Below, piece by piece: positions 1-9,235 of a DNA stretch of 44,243 nt (within the stretch, counting starts at the first letter, position 1; every line of letters starts with the position of its first letter). The stretch covers positions 1-44,243 of the forward strand of contig PWZL01000074.1 of NCBI GenBank assembly GCA_003567475.1, read 5' to 3'. A model generated the notes under the pieces. It worked only from the letters and a program-made list of their open reading frames with translations. It did not search any database and was not told the DNA's origin. A program made the translations under genes and the position numbers. Source of the DNA: Gammaproteobacteria bacterium (GTDB lineage Bacteria; Pseudomonadota; Gammaproteobacteria; Steroidobacterales; PWYM01).

Positions 1-8
1 CCGCACGC

Positions 9-731
9 TCATGAGCGTGCTCTGCCGGGCTCGGCAGCATCGAAGCGGCGCGCCAGCAGGAACCGGATGGTCGTGAGTATCCCGAGCGCCAGCACGATCT
101 CGCCGAAGTTGCCCGGCGCGGGACCGGTCAGGCTCGGCGGCACAGCCGCGGCGAAAAACATCACCAGTGCCGCCAGCGTGAGCCATGGCCAGCGGCAGCG
201 GATCCAGATGGCGACGCCGGCCACCAGCAGCACGATATTGGTGATGATCGGTGGCGGGGGCGGACCACTGCCGCGCACCACTTCCTGGCCCTCGAAGCAC
301 AGCGCATTGGCGCTCACCGACTGGGCATAGCGCACCGTATCCATGAAGCAGGCCGGGTGCAGCTCCAGCGTCCAGAACAGCGGGATTTCAATGGCGATCA
401 TCGCAACCGCAAGTACGCAGAACGCGCCCATCACCCACTTTGGCTGTACCCAGCGGACCCCGGCGAGGCGCAGCATGCCACCGGCCGCGATGATCCACAG
501 GGGTGTCAGCAGCCAGTGTGCCCAGTAGCGCGGCAGACTGAGCGCCTCGAGCAATTCGCCTGGACCGATGAACCGCCCGATACCGACGATCAGGCAGTCA
601 TACCACAACAGCAACAGCGGCATCATGGCCATGAGCACGGTCGAGGACCGGGTCTCGCGCCAGAAGCGGATCGTCCAGACGAGGATGACCACGTGCACCA
701 CGGCGAACAGCAGGAACAGGGCGCTGAGCAT
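9..731 (-). CDS. Polytopic membrane protein of unknown function (240 aa)
   Basis: I do not recognise the family. The protein is very hydrophobic, with about seven membrane segments that start directly at the N-terminus (MLSALFLLFAVVHVVILVW) and end in a positively charged tail (RFLLARRF). A stretch with several prolines lies between segments 4 and 5. The start at 731 was chosen because it opens the first membrane helix and has GGAG eight bases upstream; the longer frame would add about 40 unlikely residues. It follows the beta-propeller gene on the same strand after 43 bases and is probably co-transcribed with it. Its place behind a TonB-dependent receptor suggests, but does not show, an inner-membrane role in the same uptake pathway. 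Confidence 0.7.
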   Translation of the reverse strand: MLSALFLLFAVVHVVILVWTIRFWRETRSSTVLMAMMPLLLLWYDCLIVGIGRFIGPGELLEALSLPRYWAHWLLTPLWIIAAGGMLRLAGVRWVQPKWVMGAFCVLAVAMIAIEIPLFWTLELHPACFMDTVRYAQSVSANALCFEGQEVVRGSGPPPPPIITNIVLLVAGVAIWIRCRWPWLTLAALVMFFAAAVPPSLTGPAPGNFGEIVLALGILTTIRFLLARRFDAAEPGRARS

Positions 732-774
732 CTGCAGCTCCAGGCAAGTGACAAAAGCGGATTCTACTCGCGAC

Positions 775-1704
775 TCAGTCCGTGGGGGCTTCGGCGACGC
801 CAGCGAGCGAGCGCCGGGCATCCTCGACGAGGGCGCGGGCCAGGACCTCACGCTGCGACAGCGAATAGCGGATCAGTTCACCGGTAAAGAAGTTGGTCGC
901 GAGAATACCGTCGCCGTCGGCGCAGGGACAGAGGGTCGCCCAGCCGAAACCGTCCAGCGGATGGTGCGCCAGGCACTCGCCGCTTTCGGGATCCAGGCGC
1001 TCCAGTCGATCACCGCGCAGCACCGCGAGCGTGCCATCGGCGAGAAATGCGAGATCGAAGAACATCTGCCGACTGTCGTCCGGGAAGCTGACGAGATCAG
1101 GAAGCTGACGATCTTCAGCCAGGTCGTAGCGCATCAGCCGCGAGCCGGTCTCGGAAACGTAGTACAGCACCCGCTCGTCCGACGAGAGCGCGGTCATTGT
1201 GACCCCGAGAAAGCCACCCATCCCGCCATGGGTCTCGGTGGCATACCTCTCCAGAAGCCGGCCCTCGGCGTCGAAACGGAAGACGTGGCCGTCACCGAAG
1301 CGCCCGGTCGCCGGGTCTCGCCGGAATTCCGTGCCCAGCGGCATGCGGCTTTCCGAGCCCACCAGGTGCTCGCCAAGCAGCATGCTGCCGTCGTTGCAGA
1401 ACTGCACGTTCGAGTAGGACCGCCCGCCCAGGTCCGGGACCACGGCACGGCCGCCGTCGCGATCGAAACAGATCACCTTGTACGCCTGGAAATCGAAAGC
1501 CCAGAGCGCACCGTGCGGATCGAAGGCCAGCCCGGCAATGACATGCGTGGCATCGGGGACGGCATGGCTGGCCTTGAAATTCAACGCGGCATCGTAGTGG
1601 AAGATTCGGCCCTCACCGGCGTGGTCATCCTCCGGGTTGTTCAGCCGGGTCGCCCCGACCACGACGTCCCCGGGCGCAAAGGCGGTCGTAGCCTGATCAC
1701 TCAT
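775..1704 (-). CDS. SMP-30/NHL-like beta-propeller protein, cytoplasmic
   Basis: A 309-residue protein without a signal peptide. It contains repeated blade-like stretches of the type 'GLAFDPHGALWAFD', 'DGHVFRFDAEGRLL' and 'DLAFLADGTLAVL', typical of SMP-30/gluconolactonase or NHL beta propellers. Known members hydrolyse lactones or simply bind ligands; I cannot assign metal ligands with confidence. The start at 1704 has AGGAG at good spacing. It lies between the TonB-dependent receptor upstream and a membrane protein downstream, all on the minus strand, with a terminator-like hairpin between receptor and propeller. A lactonase step in catabolism is possible. A non-enzymatic propeller is equally possible. 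Confidence 0.7.
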   Translation of the reverse strand: MSDQATTAFAPGDVVVGATRLNNPEDDHAGEGRIFHYDAALNFKASHAVPDATHVIAGLAFDPHGALWAFDFQAYKVICFDRDGGRAVVPDLGGRSYSNVQFCNDGSMLLGEHLVGSESRMPLGTEFRRDPATGRFGDGHVFRFDAEGRLLERYATETHGGMGGFLGVTMTALSSDERVLYYVSETGSRLMRYDLAEDRQLPDLVSFPDDSRQMFFDLAFLADGTLAVLRGDRLERLDPESGECLAHHPLDGFGWATLCPCADGDGILATNFFTGELIRYSLSQREVLARALVEDARRSLAGVAEAPTD

Positions 1705-1730
1705 GCCCGCAGCTCCTTTCTTGCAGAACT

Positions 1731-1770
1731 CCGAAAAGAACGGGCCGACCGGGTGTCCCAGCCGGCCCGT
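1731..1770 (-). terminator. Rho-independent terminator after the first TonB receptor
   Basis: An eight-base stem (1740-1747 pairing with 1763-1770, ACGGGCCG with CGGCCCGT) encloses a smaller GGG/CCC hairpin. Read on the minus strand it is followed by TTCTTTT. It starts 26 bases after the receptor stop codon and ends before the propeller gene, so it may terminate or attenuate read-through. Confidence 0.65.
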
Positions 1771-1795
1771 AATGCTTACCCTGCCTTGCCGAGGT

Positions 1796-4306
1796 TCAGA
1801 ACCGCGCGCTCAGACGGATCCCGTAGGTTCGCGGCTGCGGCAGGAACACGAGGTATCCTCTGCCAGGCGCGAAGGCGGGGAATCCATCCGGGTTGCCCAG
1901 ATCGACGGTCCGCTGCGCGCTCTTGATCTTGTCGTCGTCGAACAGGTTGTCGATGTAGGCGGTCACGGACACGTTGGCATTTTCCAGGCCGAAACGCAGG
2001 TTGACCAGCGAGTAGGACGGCAGGTAGGCCAGATTCGCCTCGTCCAGAAAACGCTGCGAACGATAGACCCCCGAGACCTGGGTGAACCAGTCCAGATCTC
2101 CCGCGATCTGCTGGCGCCACTCGGCCGAGACATTCCAGGCATTGCGCGGGCTCTTGCCCACCTTGTTGCCCGAGAAATCCCCGTCGATATTGCCCGCCTC
2201 GGCCTTGTTCAGCGCCGACGATCCGGTCTCGCCTTGGATAAACTCCTTGAACTCGGCATCCGTGTAGGAGTAGGCGGCTGACAGCGTGAGATTGTCAGTG
2301 GCCTGCCACAGAGCGCTGAGTTCCAGGCCGAACACCTCGACCCTGCCCGCGTTGGTGATACCGGGGATGTCGGTGATGCTGCCGGCGGGGCGCTGCTGCA
2401 CGCCGATCTGCTGATCCTTGTAGTCGTTGAAGTAGACGGCACCGTTGAGCCGCAGGGTCCCATCCAGCCAGTCCGACTTCGCGCCGATCTCGTAGGCCCA
2501 AACGGTTTCCGGGTCGTAGAACTGCCCTTCCGGTGTGACGGCTTCGTTGGCTGCGATACCGCCGGGCTTGAAGCCCCTCGCCACGGATCCGTAGAACATC
2601 AGATTATCGTTCAGCCGGTAGTCGGCGATGAAGCGCGGCGTGAACACCGTGCTCCGAACCTCCGCCGACCAGGTGCAGTCATACGCGACGTTCGGATACT
2701 TCGCCGCATCCGGCACATCACGATCGTCGGTTTCCGGCGGACAGAACGGCAGCGGGATCTGCTGCAGGAGACTGAGCTGCTGGCGCGAATAGGTCGGCAC
2801 CGTGTAGTCGATGGTGTCACGTGACCACCGCCCCTCAGCGGTCAGCCGCCACTGGTCATTGAGCTGGTAACCAAGCGACAGGAACACGGAATAATGATCG
2901 GTGTCCCGGTGCTGACGGTTGAGCGCGATGGCGCCAGGGTTCGGGCTGGTCGCAATCCCTGTCGGTGACAGCGGCGGAGCGCCCGGGAAGCGCAGGAAGG
3001 TGTTCGGGTTGCGCAGGTAGAACTGCGAGCCGTTGTCCAGCGTCACCCGCTCGCGGTAATTGGCCCCACCGACGATCCATCTCAGCGCACCGGCTTCGCC
3101 GACATGACGCAGTTCATGGGAGTTGGTCTTGAATTCATAGTTGAGGATGTTGACCGCATTGAGCGACAGCGCCAGGTTCTCGGTAAACGGGTAGTTCGTA
3201 TAGTCGGGATCCGATCGGTCCCAGTTGGAGTTGCGCATATAGCCTGACACATAGGTCAGTGTGCCTCCGGCGATGTCGTAGTCCGCCTGCACGGTACCGA
3301 ATCGCATGCGTTGCGACAGGCCGGGAAAGGCCTCGCCGGTCAACGGGTCCGGCGAGAGGTCGATATCGGCCGCAGTCGCGGTCAGCTCACCGATGAAGGT
3401 GCCACGGGTACAGGTGCCGACCACTGGAGGGGGGAACCCCGTGACATCCGGCGGACACCCGGCCACACCCGGCACCGGCACGCGATCACGATGCGTGACG
3501 AGCGCCGTAGCCGGCTCACTGAACTCCTCGTCGGTGTACTGATAGCGCGCATAGATGGACAGCCGGTCATTGGGCGTGAACAGCAGCGCGAGTGACCCCC
3601 CAAGGGCGTCTTCGGTACCGAGTGCTGCACCGGTGTTCGGGTTGGTGTAGTAGCCCCCGAACTCGGACTTGGAGATCCCGACGCGGAACGCCAGACGCTC
3701 ATCGATCAGCGGCCCGGAGAATCCGGCGTTAAGCGCCCACAACCCGCCCCGGCCGGCGTCCAGGCCCGCACGCCCTTCCCATTCGAAACTTGGCCGGCGG
3801 GTGACGTAGTTGATGGCCCCGCCGAAGGCGTTACGCCCGTACAGCACGGTCTGCGGCCCCTTGACCAGCTCGATGCGCTCGACGTCCAGCAGCCGGCTGC
3901 GCAGCGCGCTGCTGCCACCGGCGGTGGCGAGGTTTTCGCTGGACGCGTCGACGTAGTCGATCAGCACGGCCACCGAGGGCCGGCCGCGCTCGTTCTGCAT
4001 GCCGCGGACAGCTGGACGGGTGTCGGAGGCGAAAGCGCCGACATCGAAGGTGAAGCCCGGGATGAGTTGCCCGAGATCCTGCAGCGAACGGATACCCTCG
4101 CGCTCGATGTCCTGAGCGCTCAGCGCCGAGATGGCGATCGGAATGTCCTGGATCCGCTCCTCCGCCTTTCGGGCCGTGACGACGATCTCCTCGAGCATCC
4201 TCGCGCCAGGCTCCTGTGCCAGCACAGGAACGGCAGTGGTGGCGGCCAGCGCCGCGGAAACGGCCAGCGCGAGCTGACTTCCCCTCAGTGTCGGTTTGGT
4301 TTGCAT
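1796..4306 (-). CDS. TonB-dependent outer-membrane receptor (copy 1)
   Basis: An 836-residue outer-membrane beta-barrel receptor for energised uptake of an unknown ligand. A signal peptide runs to about residue 30 (AVPVLAQ). A TonB-box-like segment (EEIVVTARKAEERIQD) and a plug domain follow, with the characteristic VKGPQTVLYGRNAFGGAINY and, before it, RGMQNERGRPSVAVLID. The barrel ends with the aromatic terminal strand YGIRLSARF. The start has GGGGAG seven bases upstream. It is clearly paralogous to the receptor at 30722-33235: the plug segments match almost word for word. Neighbouring oxidative enzymes suggest an organic substrate rather than a siderophore, but no ligand can be read from the sequence. 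Confidence 0.93.
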   Translation of the reverse strand: MQTKPTLRGSQLALAVSAALAATTAVPVLAQEPGARMLEEIVVTARKAEERIQDIPIAISALSAQDIEREGIRSLQDLGQLIPGFTFDVGAFASDTRPAVRGMQNERGRPSVAVLIDYVDASSENLATAGGSSALRSRLLDVERIELVKGPQTVLYGRNAFGGAINYVTRRPSFEWEGRAGLDAGRGGLWALNAGFSGPLIDERLAFRVGISKSEFGGYYTNPNTGAALGTEDALGGSLALLFTPNDRLSIYARYQYTDEEFSEPATALVTHRDRVPVPGVAGCPPDVTGFPPPVVGTCTRGTFIGELTATAADIDLSPDPLTGEAFPGLSQRMRFGTVQADYDIAGGTLTYVSGYMRNSNWDRSDPDYTNYPFTENLALSLNAVNILNYEFKTNSHELRHVGEAGALRWIVGGANYRERVTLDNGSQFYLRNPNTFLRFPGAPPLSPTGIATSPNPGAIALNRQHRDTDHYSVFLSLGYQLNDQWRLTAEGRWSRDTIDYTVPTYSRQQLSLLQQIPLPFCPPETDDRDVPDAAKYPNVAYDCTWSAEVRSTVFTPRFIADYRLNDNLMFYGSVARGFKPGGIAANEAVTPEGQFYDPETVWAYEIGAKSDWLDGTLRLNGAVYFNDYKDQQIGVQQRPAGSITDIPGITNAGRVEVFGLELSALWQATDNLTLSAAYSYTDAEFKEFIQGETGSSALNKAEAGNIDGDFSGNKVGKSPRNAWNVSAEWRQQIAGDLDWFTQVSGVYRSQRFLDEANLAYLPSYSLVNLRFGLENANVSVTAYIDNLFDDDKIKSAQRTVDLGNPDGFPAFAPGRGYLVFLPQPRTYGIRLSARF

Positions 4307-4485
4307 GGCTAACTCCCCAGTGGTGTTGCGTTGTAGTCAGTGATTTGTCGGTCGGCCACGGTCGCGGAACATCAGCTCCGGACCGCCGTCGCCTCCATGT
4401 CGTCGCCGTCACCCGAAGGCCGTGCGATCCGCAATCCCTGCGTTGTTATTCCTCGTCAATACTCCGCCGTTACCCGCCGGCCCGA

Positions 4486-5673
4486 TCATACGGGCTGACT
4501 GATATCGGCAAGATTCGCTCGTGTTCCCAGCACGATCAGCCAGAGCGCCGGCAGACCGAGCAAGGCACCGAGCACGAACGGCGCCCCGCTGCCCAGTTGC
4601 GTGAACAGCACGCCGGACATGGCTGGCCCGACGATGCGCCCGATGCTGCCGGCCGCCTGGTAGGCGCCCATCACGGAGCCGCGCTCTCCGGCAGCGGCAC
4701 GCAACGACACCAGTGTGGTCACGCTCGGGGTAAACAGGCCGAAGCCTGCGCCAATGAGCAACAGCGCCACCAGTACCGCCGCATGGGTTGTCGCCAGGCC
4801 CAGCACCAGCAGTCCCGCGCTGGTGGCCAGGACACCGAACAGCGCAATCCGCCGCGCACCAAAGCGCCGATCCAGCGGACCGATCAGAGTGGCCTGACAG
4901 ATCACCGCCAGGATCCCCAGGACGAAGAACGCCATGCCGACGGTCTGCGGACCGAAATCGAACTCGTGACTGGCCCAGATCGGGAAAATGGCCTGCATCA
5001 TCGCGGTAGCGGCCGACATGAGCAGCCCGGCCGTGACCAGACTGCCGAGATCGATGCGCGTCGCAAGGCCCCGGAAGGGCATCGGGATCCCGCCTGCGCC
5101 ACTGCCGAGCGGCTTGCGCTGATCCCGCGGCAGGCTCTCGTCGAGAAACCACCACGCGCCGAGGAAGGCCACCAGACTGAGCACCGCAGCGACGACGGCC
5201 GGCAGCATGATCCGCCAGGAATCGGGATCGTTGCCGGCCAGGAGACCACCAAGCGCAGGCCCGACGGTAAAGCCCAGGCCGAAGGCCGCGCCGATCAGGC
5301 CCAGACTGCGGGCCCGGTTCTGCTCGTCGCTGATGTCGGTGACATAGGCGAAGGCCGCCGACAGGTTGCCCGCCATCAGCCCGCCCAGCGCGCGGGCGAC
5401 AAACAGCATCCACAGCGTGTCCGCGGTGGCCAACAGTACGTAACCGACCACGGCACCGAGCATGCTCATCATGAGGATCGGCCGACGCCCGTAAGCATCG
5501 CTCAGCCGTCCCCAGAAGGGCGTGGAAATCAGCTGCGCGAGCGAATAGATCGCAATCGCCCACGTGATCAACACCGGCGAGGCACCAAGGCGCTCGCCGT
5601 AAAAGGGAAACAATGGAACGATCAGCCCGAAGCCGAGCAGGTCGATGAAGACGATGAGCAGGAGAACCGGCAT
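4486..5673 (-). CDS. MFS transporter, TetA-like (395 aa)
   Basis: A twelve-helix major facilitator permease of the inner membrane. It opens with MPVLLLIVFIDLLGFGLIVP, typical of the TetA/DHA1 drug:proton antiporter branch, and carries motif A in the loop after helix 2 (GRLSDAYGRRPIL). The start at 5673 was preferred over 5727 because it matches the usual family N-terminus and leaves 13 bases to the upstream stop; the Shine-Dalgarno is weak, so translational coupling is likely. It is the last gene of a Rieske-MFS-MFS run. It may export the substrate or toxic intermediates, or import the substrate; sequence does not decide. Confidence 0.85.
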   Translation of the reverse strand: MPVLLLIVFIDLLGFGLIVPLFPFYGERLGASPVLITWAIAIYSLAQLISTPFWGRLSDAYGRRPILMMSMLGAVVGYVLLATADTLWMLFVARALGGLMAGNLSAAFAYVTDISDEQNRARSLGLIGAAFGLGFTVGPALGGLLAGNDPDSWRIMLPAVVAAVLSLVAFLGAWWFLDESLPRDQRKPLGSGAGGIPMPFRGLATRIDLGSLVTAGLLMSAATAMMQAIFPIWASHEFDFGPQTVGMAFFVLGILAVICQATLIGPLDRRFGARRIALFGVLATSAGLLVLGLATTHAAVLVALLLIGAGFGLFTPSVTTLVSLRAAAGERGSVMGAYQAAGSIGRIVGPAMSGVLFTQLGSGAPFVLGALLGLPALWLIVLGTRANLADISQPV

Positions 5674-5686
5674 CCGGGTGACGCAC

Positions 5687-6991
5687 TCAGCCGCCCGCTT
5701 CGGCAGGCTGGTTCGCGGGAGGCACACCCATCAGCCTGACCACCAGCGCCCAGACGGCCAGCAGCAGATTGCCCACCGCGACCAAAATGAACGGCGCAGC
5801 GGGGGTCCAACTGTCGAACAGGTTCCCGCCGACCACGGCCACGAAGAGAATCCCCAGCGCACCAAAGAAGCTGTAGACCCCCAGCACCGAGCCGCGCCGG
5901 GCCTCGGGCGCCTCCTGGCCGATCAGGGTCTGACTGGCGAGGATCGCGCTCATCTGACCAATACCGAGCAGGATCGCCAATGGAATGGCCGCCGCCCCGA
6001 TCGGGTTGCTGGTGGTCGCCATCAGCCCATAGCCGACGGTGGCCAGCAACATCGCGATAATGGTCAGCGTCACCCGATCGAGGCGGTCGGCGAGCGTACC
6101 AAAGATCGGCGCCCAGACCAGCGCAGCCGTCTGCACCACCGCGAACAGGATGCCGGCCCGAGCCGTGGCCTCGGCCGGTGTGGCCCCCTGGGCGATCCCC
6201 ACCTGCACGGCCCAGAGCAGCAGAAAGGTGCCGACGACGGCGAGATCGCCGCGCGAGACAAAGGCCGTGCCATACGCAAGGCTGATGCGGGCATTTTTCG
6301 CGGCCACCATACCCTGCGTCAGTAATGACACGAGGCTGTCGGTGCTTTTGGCCGCCTCGGGTACGCCACCCCGGAGCCCGCGCAGCACCAATGCCCCGAC
6401 AATGGCGATACCCGCCACCACCAGCAGCGAATACTGACCGGCCGTCCGGGGGTCGCCGGCGAGACCGGCGAACCACGTCGGCAAGCGCGTGAGTACGATC
6501 GCGAAGATCAGCACGCCGACGCCGTTGAGCATATAGGCGACGGCGACGAACTTGCCCCGTGACTGTTCCTGGGGGTAGTCGGCCAGCACGGTGGCCAGCA
6601 TCGCGGTGACTGCCGCGGCCCCGACCGCGAACACGACGCGCGCGCCGATCAGTTCGTTCACCGTACTGGCATACGGGTATAGACCGTAGCCCAGCCCGAT
6701 CAGGAAAAAGCCGCCCATGTAGACCGCGCGGCGACCGATCCGGTCGGACAACGCACCGAGCGGTCCCACCAGGAGCAGGATGACCAGTTCCTGCCACAGC
6801 AACAGCTGACCACTGACGCGACCGTGGATCGATTCCGGCAGCCCGAGATGCTCGGTCAGGATGTACGGCTGGATGGTATTGATGAAGGTGAACAGGCCGA
6901 TGCTCAGCAGCGCGGCGAAAAAGAACACCAGCGCATTTCCCCGGCTGACGCCGGGGGAGAGATGGAACGGCCCTAACTTTTCGGTCTGCAT
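5687..6991 (-). CDS. MFS transporter (434 aa)
   Basis: A second major facilitator permease with about twelve membrane helices and motif A in the first cytoplasmic loop (GALSDRIGRRAVYMGG). It diverges strongly from the neighbour at 4486-5673, so this is not a recent tandem duplication. The gene starts 27 bases after the Rieske oxygenase stop and ends 13 bases before the next transporter, which supports one operon. Its N-terminus before the first helix (MQTEKLGPFHLSPGVSRGNA) is cytoplasmic. A role in moving the oxygenase substrate or product across the inner membrane is inferred from position only. Confidence 0.85.
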   Translation of the reverse strand: MQTEKLGPFHLSPGVSRGNALVFFFAALLSIGLFTFINTIQPYILTEHLGLPESIHGRVSGQLLLWQELVILLLVGPLGALSDRIGRRAVYMGGFFLIGLGYGLYPYASTVNELIGARVVFAVGAAAVTAMLATVLADYPQEQSRGKFVAVAYMLNGVGVLIFAIVLTRLPTWFAGLAGDPRTAGQYSLLVVAGIAIVGALVLRGLRGGVPEAAKSTDSLVSLLTQGMVAAKNARISLAYGTAFVSRGDLAVVGTFLLLWAVQVGIAQGATPAEATARAGILFAVVQTAALVWAPIFGTLADRLDRVTLTIIAMLLATVGYGLMATTSNPIGAAAIPLAILLGIGQMSAILASQTLIGQEAPEARRGSVLGVYSFFGALGILFVAVVGGNLFDSWTPAAPFILVAVGNLLLAVWALVVRLMGVPPANQPAEAGG

Positions 6992-7018
6992 GTGTGCGCC
7001 CCCTGCACGTCGCCGGCG

Positions 7019-8179
7019 TCAGCCGGCGAGTTCCTCGGCCGAGCCAGTCTCGTCATCCTGTCCCGATCGCGTCGCACGCGCCTGGCGCGCGGTGAGTGGG
7101 ACATTGTCGAGCACCCATGGGCGGTGCTCGTGGCGCATCGGGCAGGGCAGGGTCGCGGCGCGTTTGCCGGTGAACTCGGCCGCAAGCCGATCGCTGTCGA
7201 TAAGCCAGCCGCGCGCCTCGAGCTTGCGCACCATGCGCCGGAATTCCATCTGCAGCTGATCCGAGCGCACTGTCACTTCCTCGAGAAAATTCTCCGGCAC
7301 ATGAATCGGTCGGATGTTTTCAATGATGTGGGCGTCCTGCTCGAAAATCCGGATGTTCCGCTTGACGGTGTTCTTGTCGAACATCGGCAGGCGCAGGAAG
7401 TTACGCCCCATCATCCACCAGCTGCGGGTGTTGTTCTCGTCGACCGGGGTATGCGCGTTGTAGATCCAGATGGCCATCTTCGGCGTGATGTCCAGCCGCA
7501 GACCGACGATCGGCCCGCACATATGGAAGAAGGGCTTGGTGGCGACCGGCGGGCGGTCGGGGGTCGTCAAGGCCCAGACACCTCGCGGCTTGGGTGGATG
7601 CATGATGATCTCGCCGCTGGCGCCCCACTCGTGGACATCGATCGAGAAATCCATGACCTCCGGGCGGTCCGGGTCGCCGAAGGCCGTGCCGTGCACAAAG
7701 GGCGCATGCGAGGCATCCAGGCCATTCTCCACGACCCGCTCCCAGTTCATCTTGAACTCCCAGACCCCGTGCACGAAGCGCCAGTCGGCGTTGTCGACGT
7801 CCGGGAGTTCCGGCAGCGGCGGGCGCTCGGCTTCGGGCAGGTCCCCGAGAAACACCCAGACCCAGCCATAGCGCTCGGCGACCGGGTAGCTGTCGACCCG
7901 CGCGCGACCGGGCACTTTCATGTCCGGATGCGCGGGAATGCGCGTGCACCGGCCGTCGCCGCCGTAACGCCAGCCGTGGAACGGGCACTCGACCGTGCCC
8001 TCCACCACACGGCCCTGGGAGAGCGAGGCACCGCGATGCACGCAGATGTCGCTGAGACAGGCCACGTCGCCGCGCTGGTCGCGGAACAGCACGAGATCCT
8101 GGCCAAGCAGCCTGACGAAAACAGGCTTGTCGGTGACGTTGCGCGACTGCTGCGCGACATACCAGAGATTCACCAGCAT
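7019..8179 (-). CDS. Rieske non-haem iron oxygenase, oxygenase component
   Basis: A 386-residue oxygenase alpha subunit. The Rieske [2Fe-2S] site is complete: Cys46-x-His48 and Cys65-x2-His68 (CPFHGWRY). The mononuclear iron site is seen in NGLDASHAPFVH, with Asp155, His158 and His163 as the expected bridging Asp and two ligands. Enzymes of this type (phthalate dioxygenase, PaO/CAO, demethylase-like) hydroxylate or demethylate aromatic or terpenoid compounds with electrons from a separate reductase. No reductase or ferredoxin is encoded in the window. The start has AGGAGAG upstream. It leads a Rieske-MFS-MFS operon with a GACC-N4-GGTC site about 150 bases upstream. The substrate is not predictable here. 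Confidence 0.92.
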   Translation of the reverse strand: MLVNLWYVAQQSRNVTDKPVFVRLLGQDLVLFRDQRGDVACLSDICVHRGASLSQGRVVEGTVECPFHGWRYGGDGRCTRIPAHPDMKVPGRARVDSYPVAERYGWVWVFLGDLPEAERPPLPELPDVDNADWRFVHGVWEFKMNWERVVENGLDASHAPFVHGTAFGDPDRPEVMDFSIDVHEWGASGEIIMHPPKPRGVWALTTPDRPPVATKPFFHMCGPIVGLRLDITPKMAIWIYNAHTPVDENNTRSWWMMGRNFLRLPMFDKNTVKRNIRIFEQDAHIIENIRPIHVPENFLEEVTVRSDQLQMEFRRMVRKLEARGWLIDSDRLAAEFTGKRAATLPCPMRHEHRPWVLDNVPLTARQARATRSGQDDETGSAEELAG

Positions 8180-8312
8180 CGCTCTCTCCTGGTTCTATTT
8201 AGAGGTGACGCGGCCAGCACCATTCGCCATGAGGGACTCGGCTAGGGGGCTGACGAAGAGGGCGTTGGCCGCGTCGTTGACCTTCCCCGGGACATCCCCG
8301 GGCCCTGTCTGC

Positions 8313-8339
8313 ACAGTATCAAAATGACCGGTCGGTCCA
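8313..8339 (-). promoter_or_regulatory. Putative promoter and TetR operator of the Rieske operon
   Basis: The inverted repeat GACC-ggtc-GGTC occupies 8326-8337. Read on the minus strand, its distal half forms a possible -35 (TGGACC, 8334-8339), with a possible -10 TACTGT (8313-8318) after a rather short 15-base spacer. It implies a leader of about 130 bases before the oxygenase start. The repeat is clear; the promoter hexamers are tentative. Confidence 0.5.
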
Positions 8340-8354
8340 TTAAGTCATGAAGCC

Positions 8355-9140
8355 TCAATCCGCAGAGTGGCCACGCGGACGCTTACCCGCCTGCCGCGGC
8401 CGACTCTGGCGCATCCAGCGACGCGCGCGATCACCCCGCCGGCGCCCCCCTTCCGCTTCGCCGGCCATGACCCGCTCGACAATCAGCTCGATCATCTCGT
8501 TGATGTCCTGCCAGTCCTCGTCCTGATCGAGCGCGTACCAGAAATACCGGGGCGCGCTGTGCGCCCGCAGGGCGAGGTAGGTGACCGCCGCATTCAGGAT
8601 GACCAGCAAGGCAATCGTGCCCTCGCGGCTGTATTCATCGGGCCGCGTGAAATACTTGCGCAGGTCCTTGCCGAAACCGGTGCGAACCTCTTCCAGCGCC
8701 TCGGTCAGCTGGTTGGGCCGCAGCAGCTCGTTGGCGAGGATCTCGAGCGTGCGGGGCCGACGGCGCAGTGCCGCCGCGTAGGCGGCGTAGTTGTGCGAGA
8801 TCTGTTCGGCCGTGGACAGGCGCGCATAGGCGTCGAGATCGTCGCCGGCCAGCTCGCCCTCTCCCGGCATGAAGTCACTCTGCTCACCCCAGGCCCGCGC
8901 GAGACCCTGGAGGCCGCCGAAATACTTGTAGAGAAGATTCTTGCCGACGCCGGATTCCTTGATCACGGCATTGACGCCGATGCCCTGCACCCCGTCGCGG
9001 TGCAGCACCTTGTCGAACGCACGGATCAGCGCCTGCTCCTTGGCCTCCGGATCGCGTGTCCAGCTGCGCCGGCGAGGCGCACGCTGTGCGCCTCCACCCG
9101 CCGTCACCCGGCGTGCCGGTTTGGTCGTTTCCCGCGCCAT
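8355..9140 (-). CDS. TetR-family transcriptional regulator 1
   Basis: A 261-residue TetR/AcrR-type repressor. After a basic, disordered N-terminus of about 25 residues comes the helix-turn-helix domain (VQGIGVNAVIKESGVGKN, then LLYKYFGGLQGLARAW). The C-terminal ligand domain carries LRRRPRTLEILANELL and FTRPDEYSREG. A second basic tail (GRRRGDRARRWMRQSRPR) is unusual and absent from the paralogue at 11264-11947, with which it shares most HTH residues. The gene has its own operator-bearing promoter just upstream, which fits autorepression. Its flanking position suggests control of the Rieske operon on one side and the SDR-DoxX operon on the other. The effector is unknown, likely a pathway substrate. 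Confidence 0.9.
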   Translation of the reverse strand: MARETTKPARRVTAGGGAQRAPRRRSWTRDPEAKEQALIRAFDKVLHRDGVQGIGVNAVIKESGVGKNLLYKYFGGLQGLARAWGEQSDFMPGEGELAGDDLDAYARLSTAEQISHNYAAYAAALRRRPRTLEILANELLRPNQLTEALEEVRTGFGKDLRKYFTRPDEYSREGTIALLVILNAAVTYLALRAHSAPRYFWYALDQDEDWQDINEMIELIVERVMAGEAEGGRRRGDRARRWMRQSRPRQAGKRPRGHSAD

Positions 9141-9164
9141 GACCTCTCCCCCGCTCCGGTCATC

Positions 9165-9192
9165 AGCATAGCATTTTGGACCGTTTGGTCAA
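9165..9192 (-). promoter_or_regulatory. Promoter and operator of TetR 1
   Basis: On the minus strand TTGACC (9187-9192), a 16-base spacer and TATGCT (9165-9170) form a good sigma-70 promoter; the expected transcript start is about 18 bases before the regulator's ATG. The inverted repeat GACC-gttt-GGTC (9179-9190) covers most of the -35 and part of the spacer, a classic position for autorepression. Confidence 0.65.
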
Positions 9193-9235
9193 TTTATTTT
9201 TTCAGCCTTTTGACCGCCTTCGACCCCCGCGAGAC

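Noticed and set aside
9140-9162. TGACC and GGTCA arms 13 bases apart at the TetR 1 start codon
   Set aside because: The spacing is unlike all other sites and the first arm includes the start codon; chance is likely.
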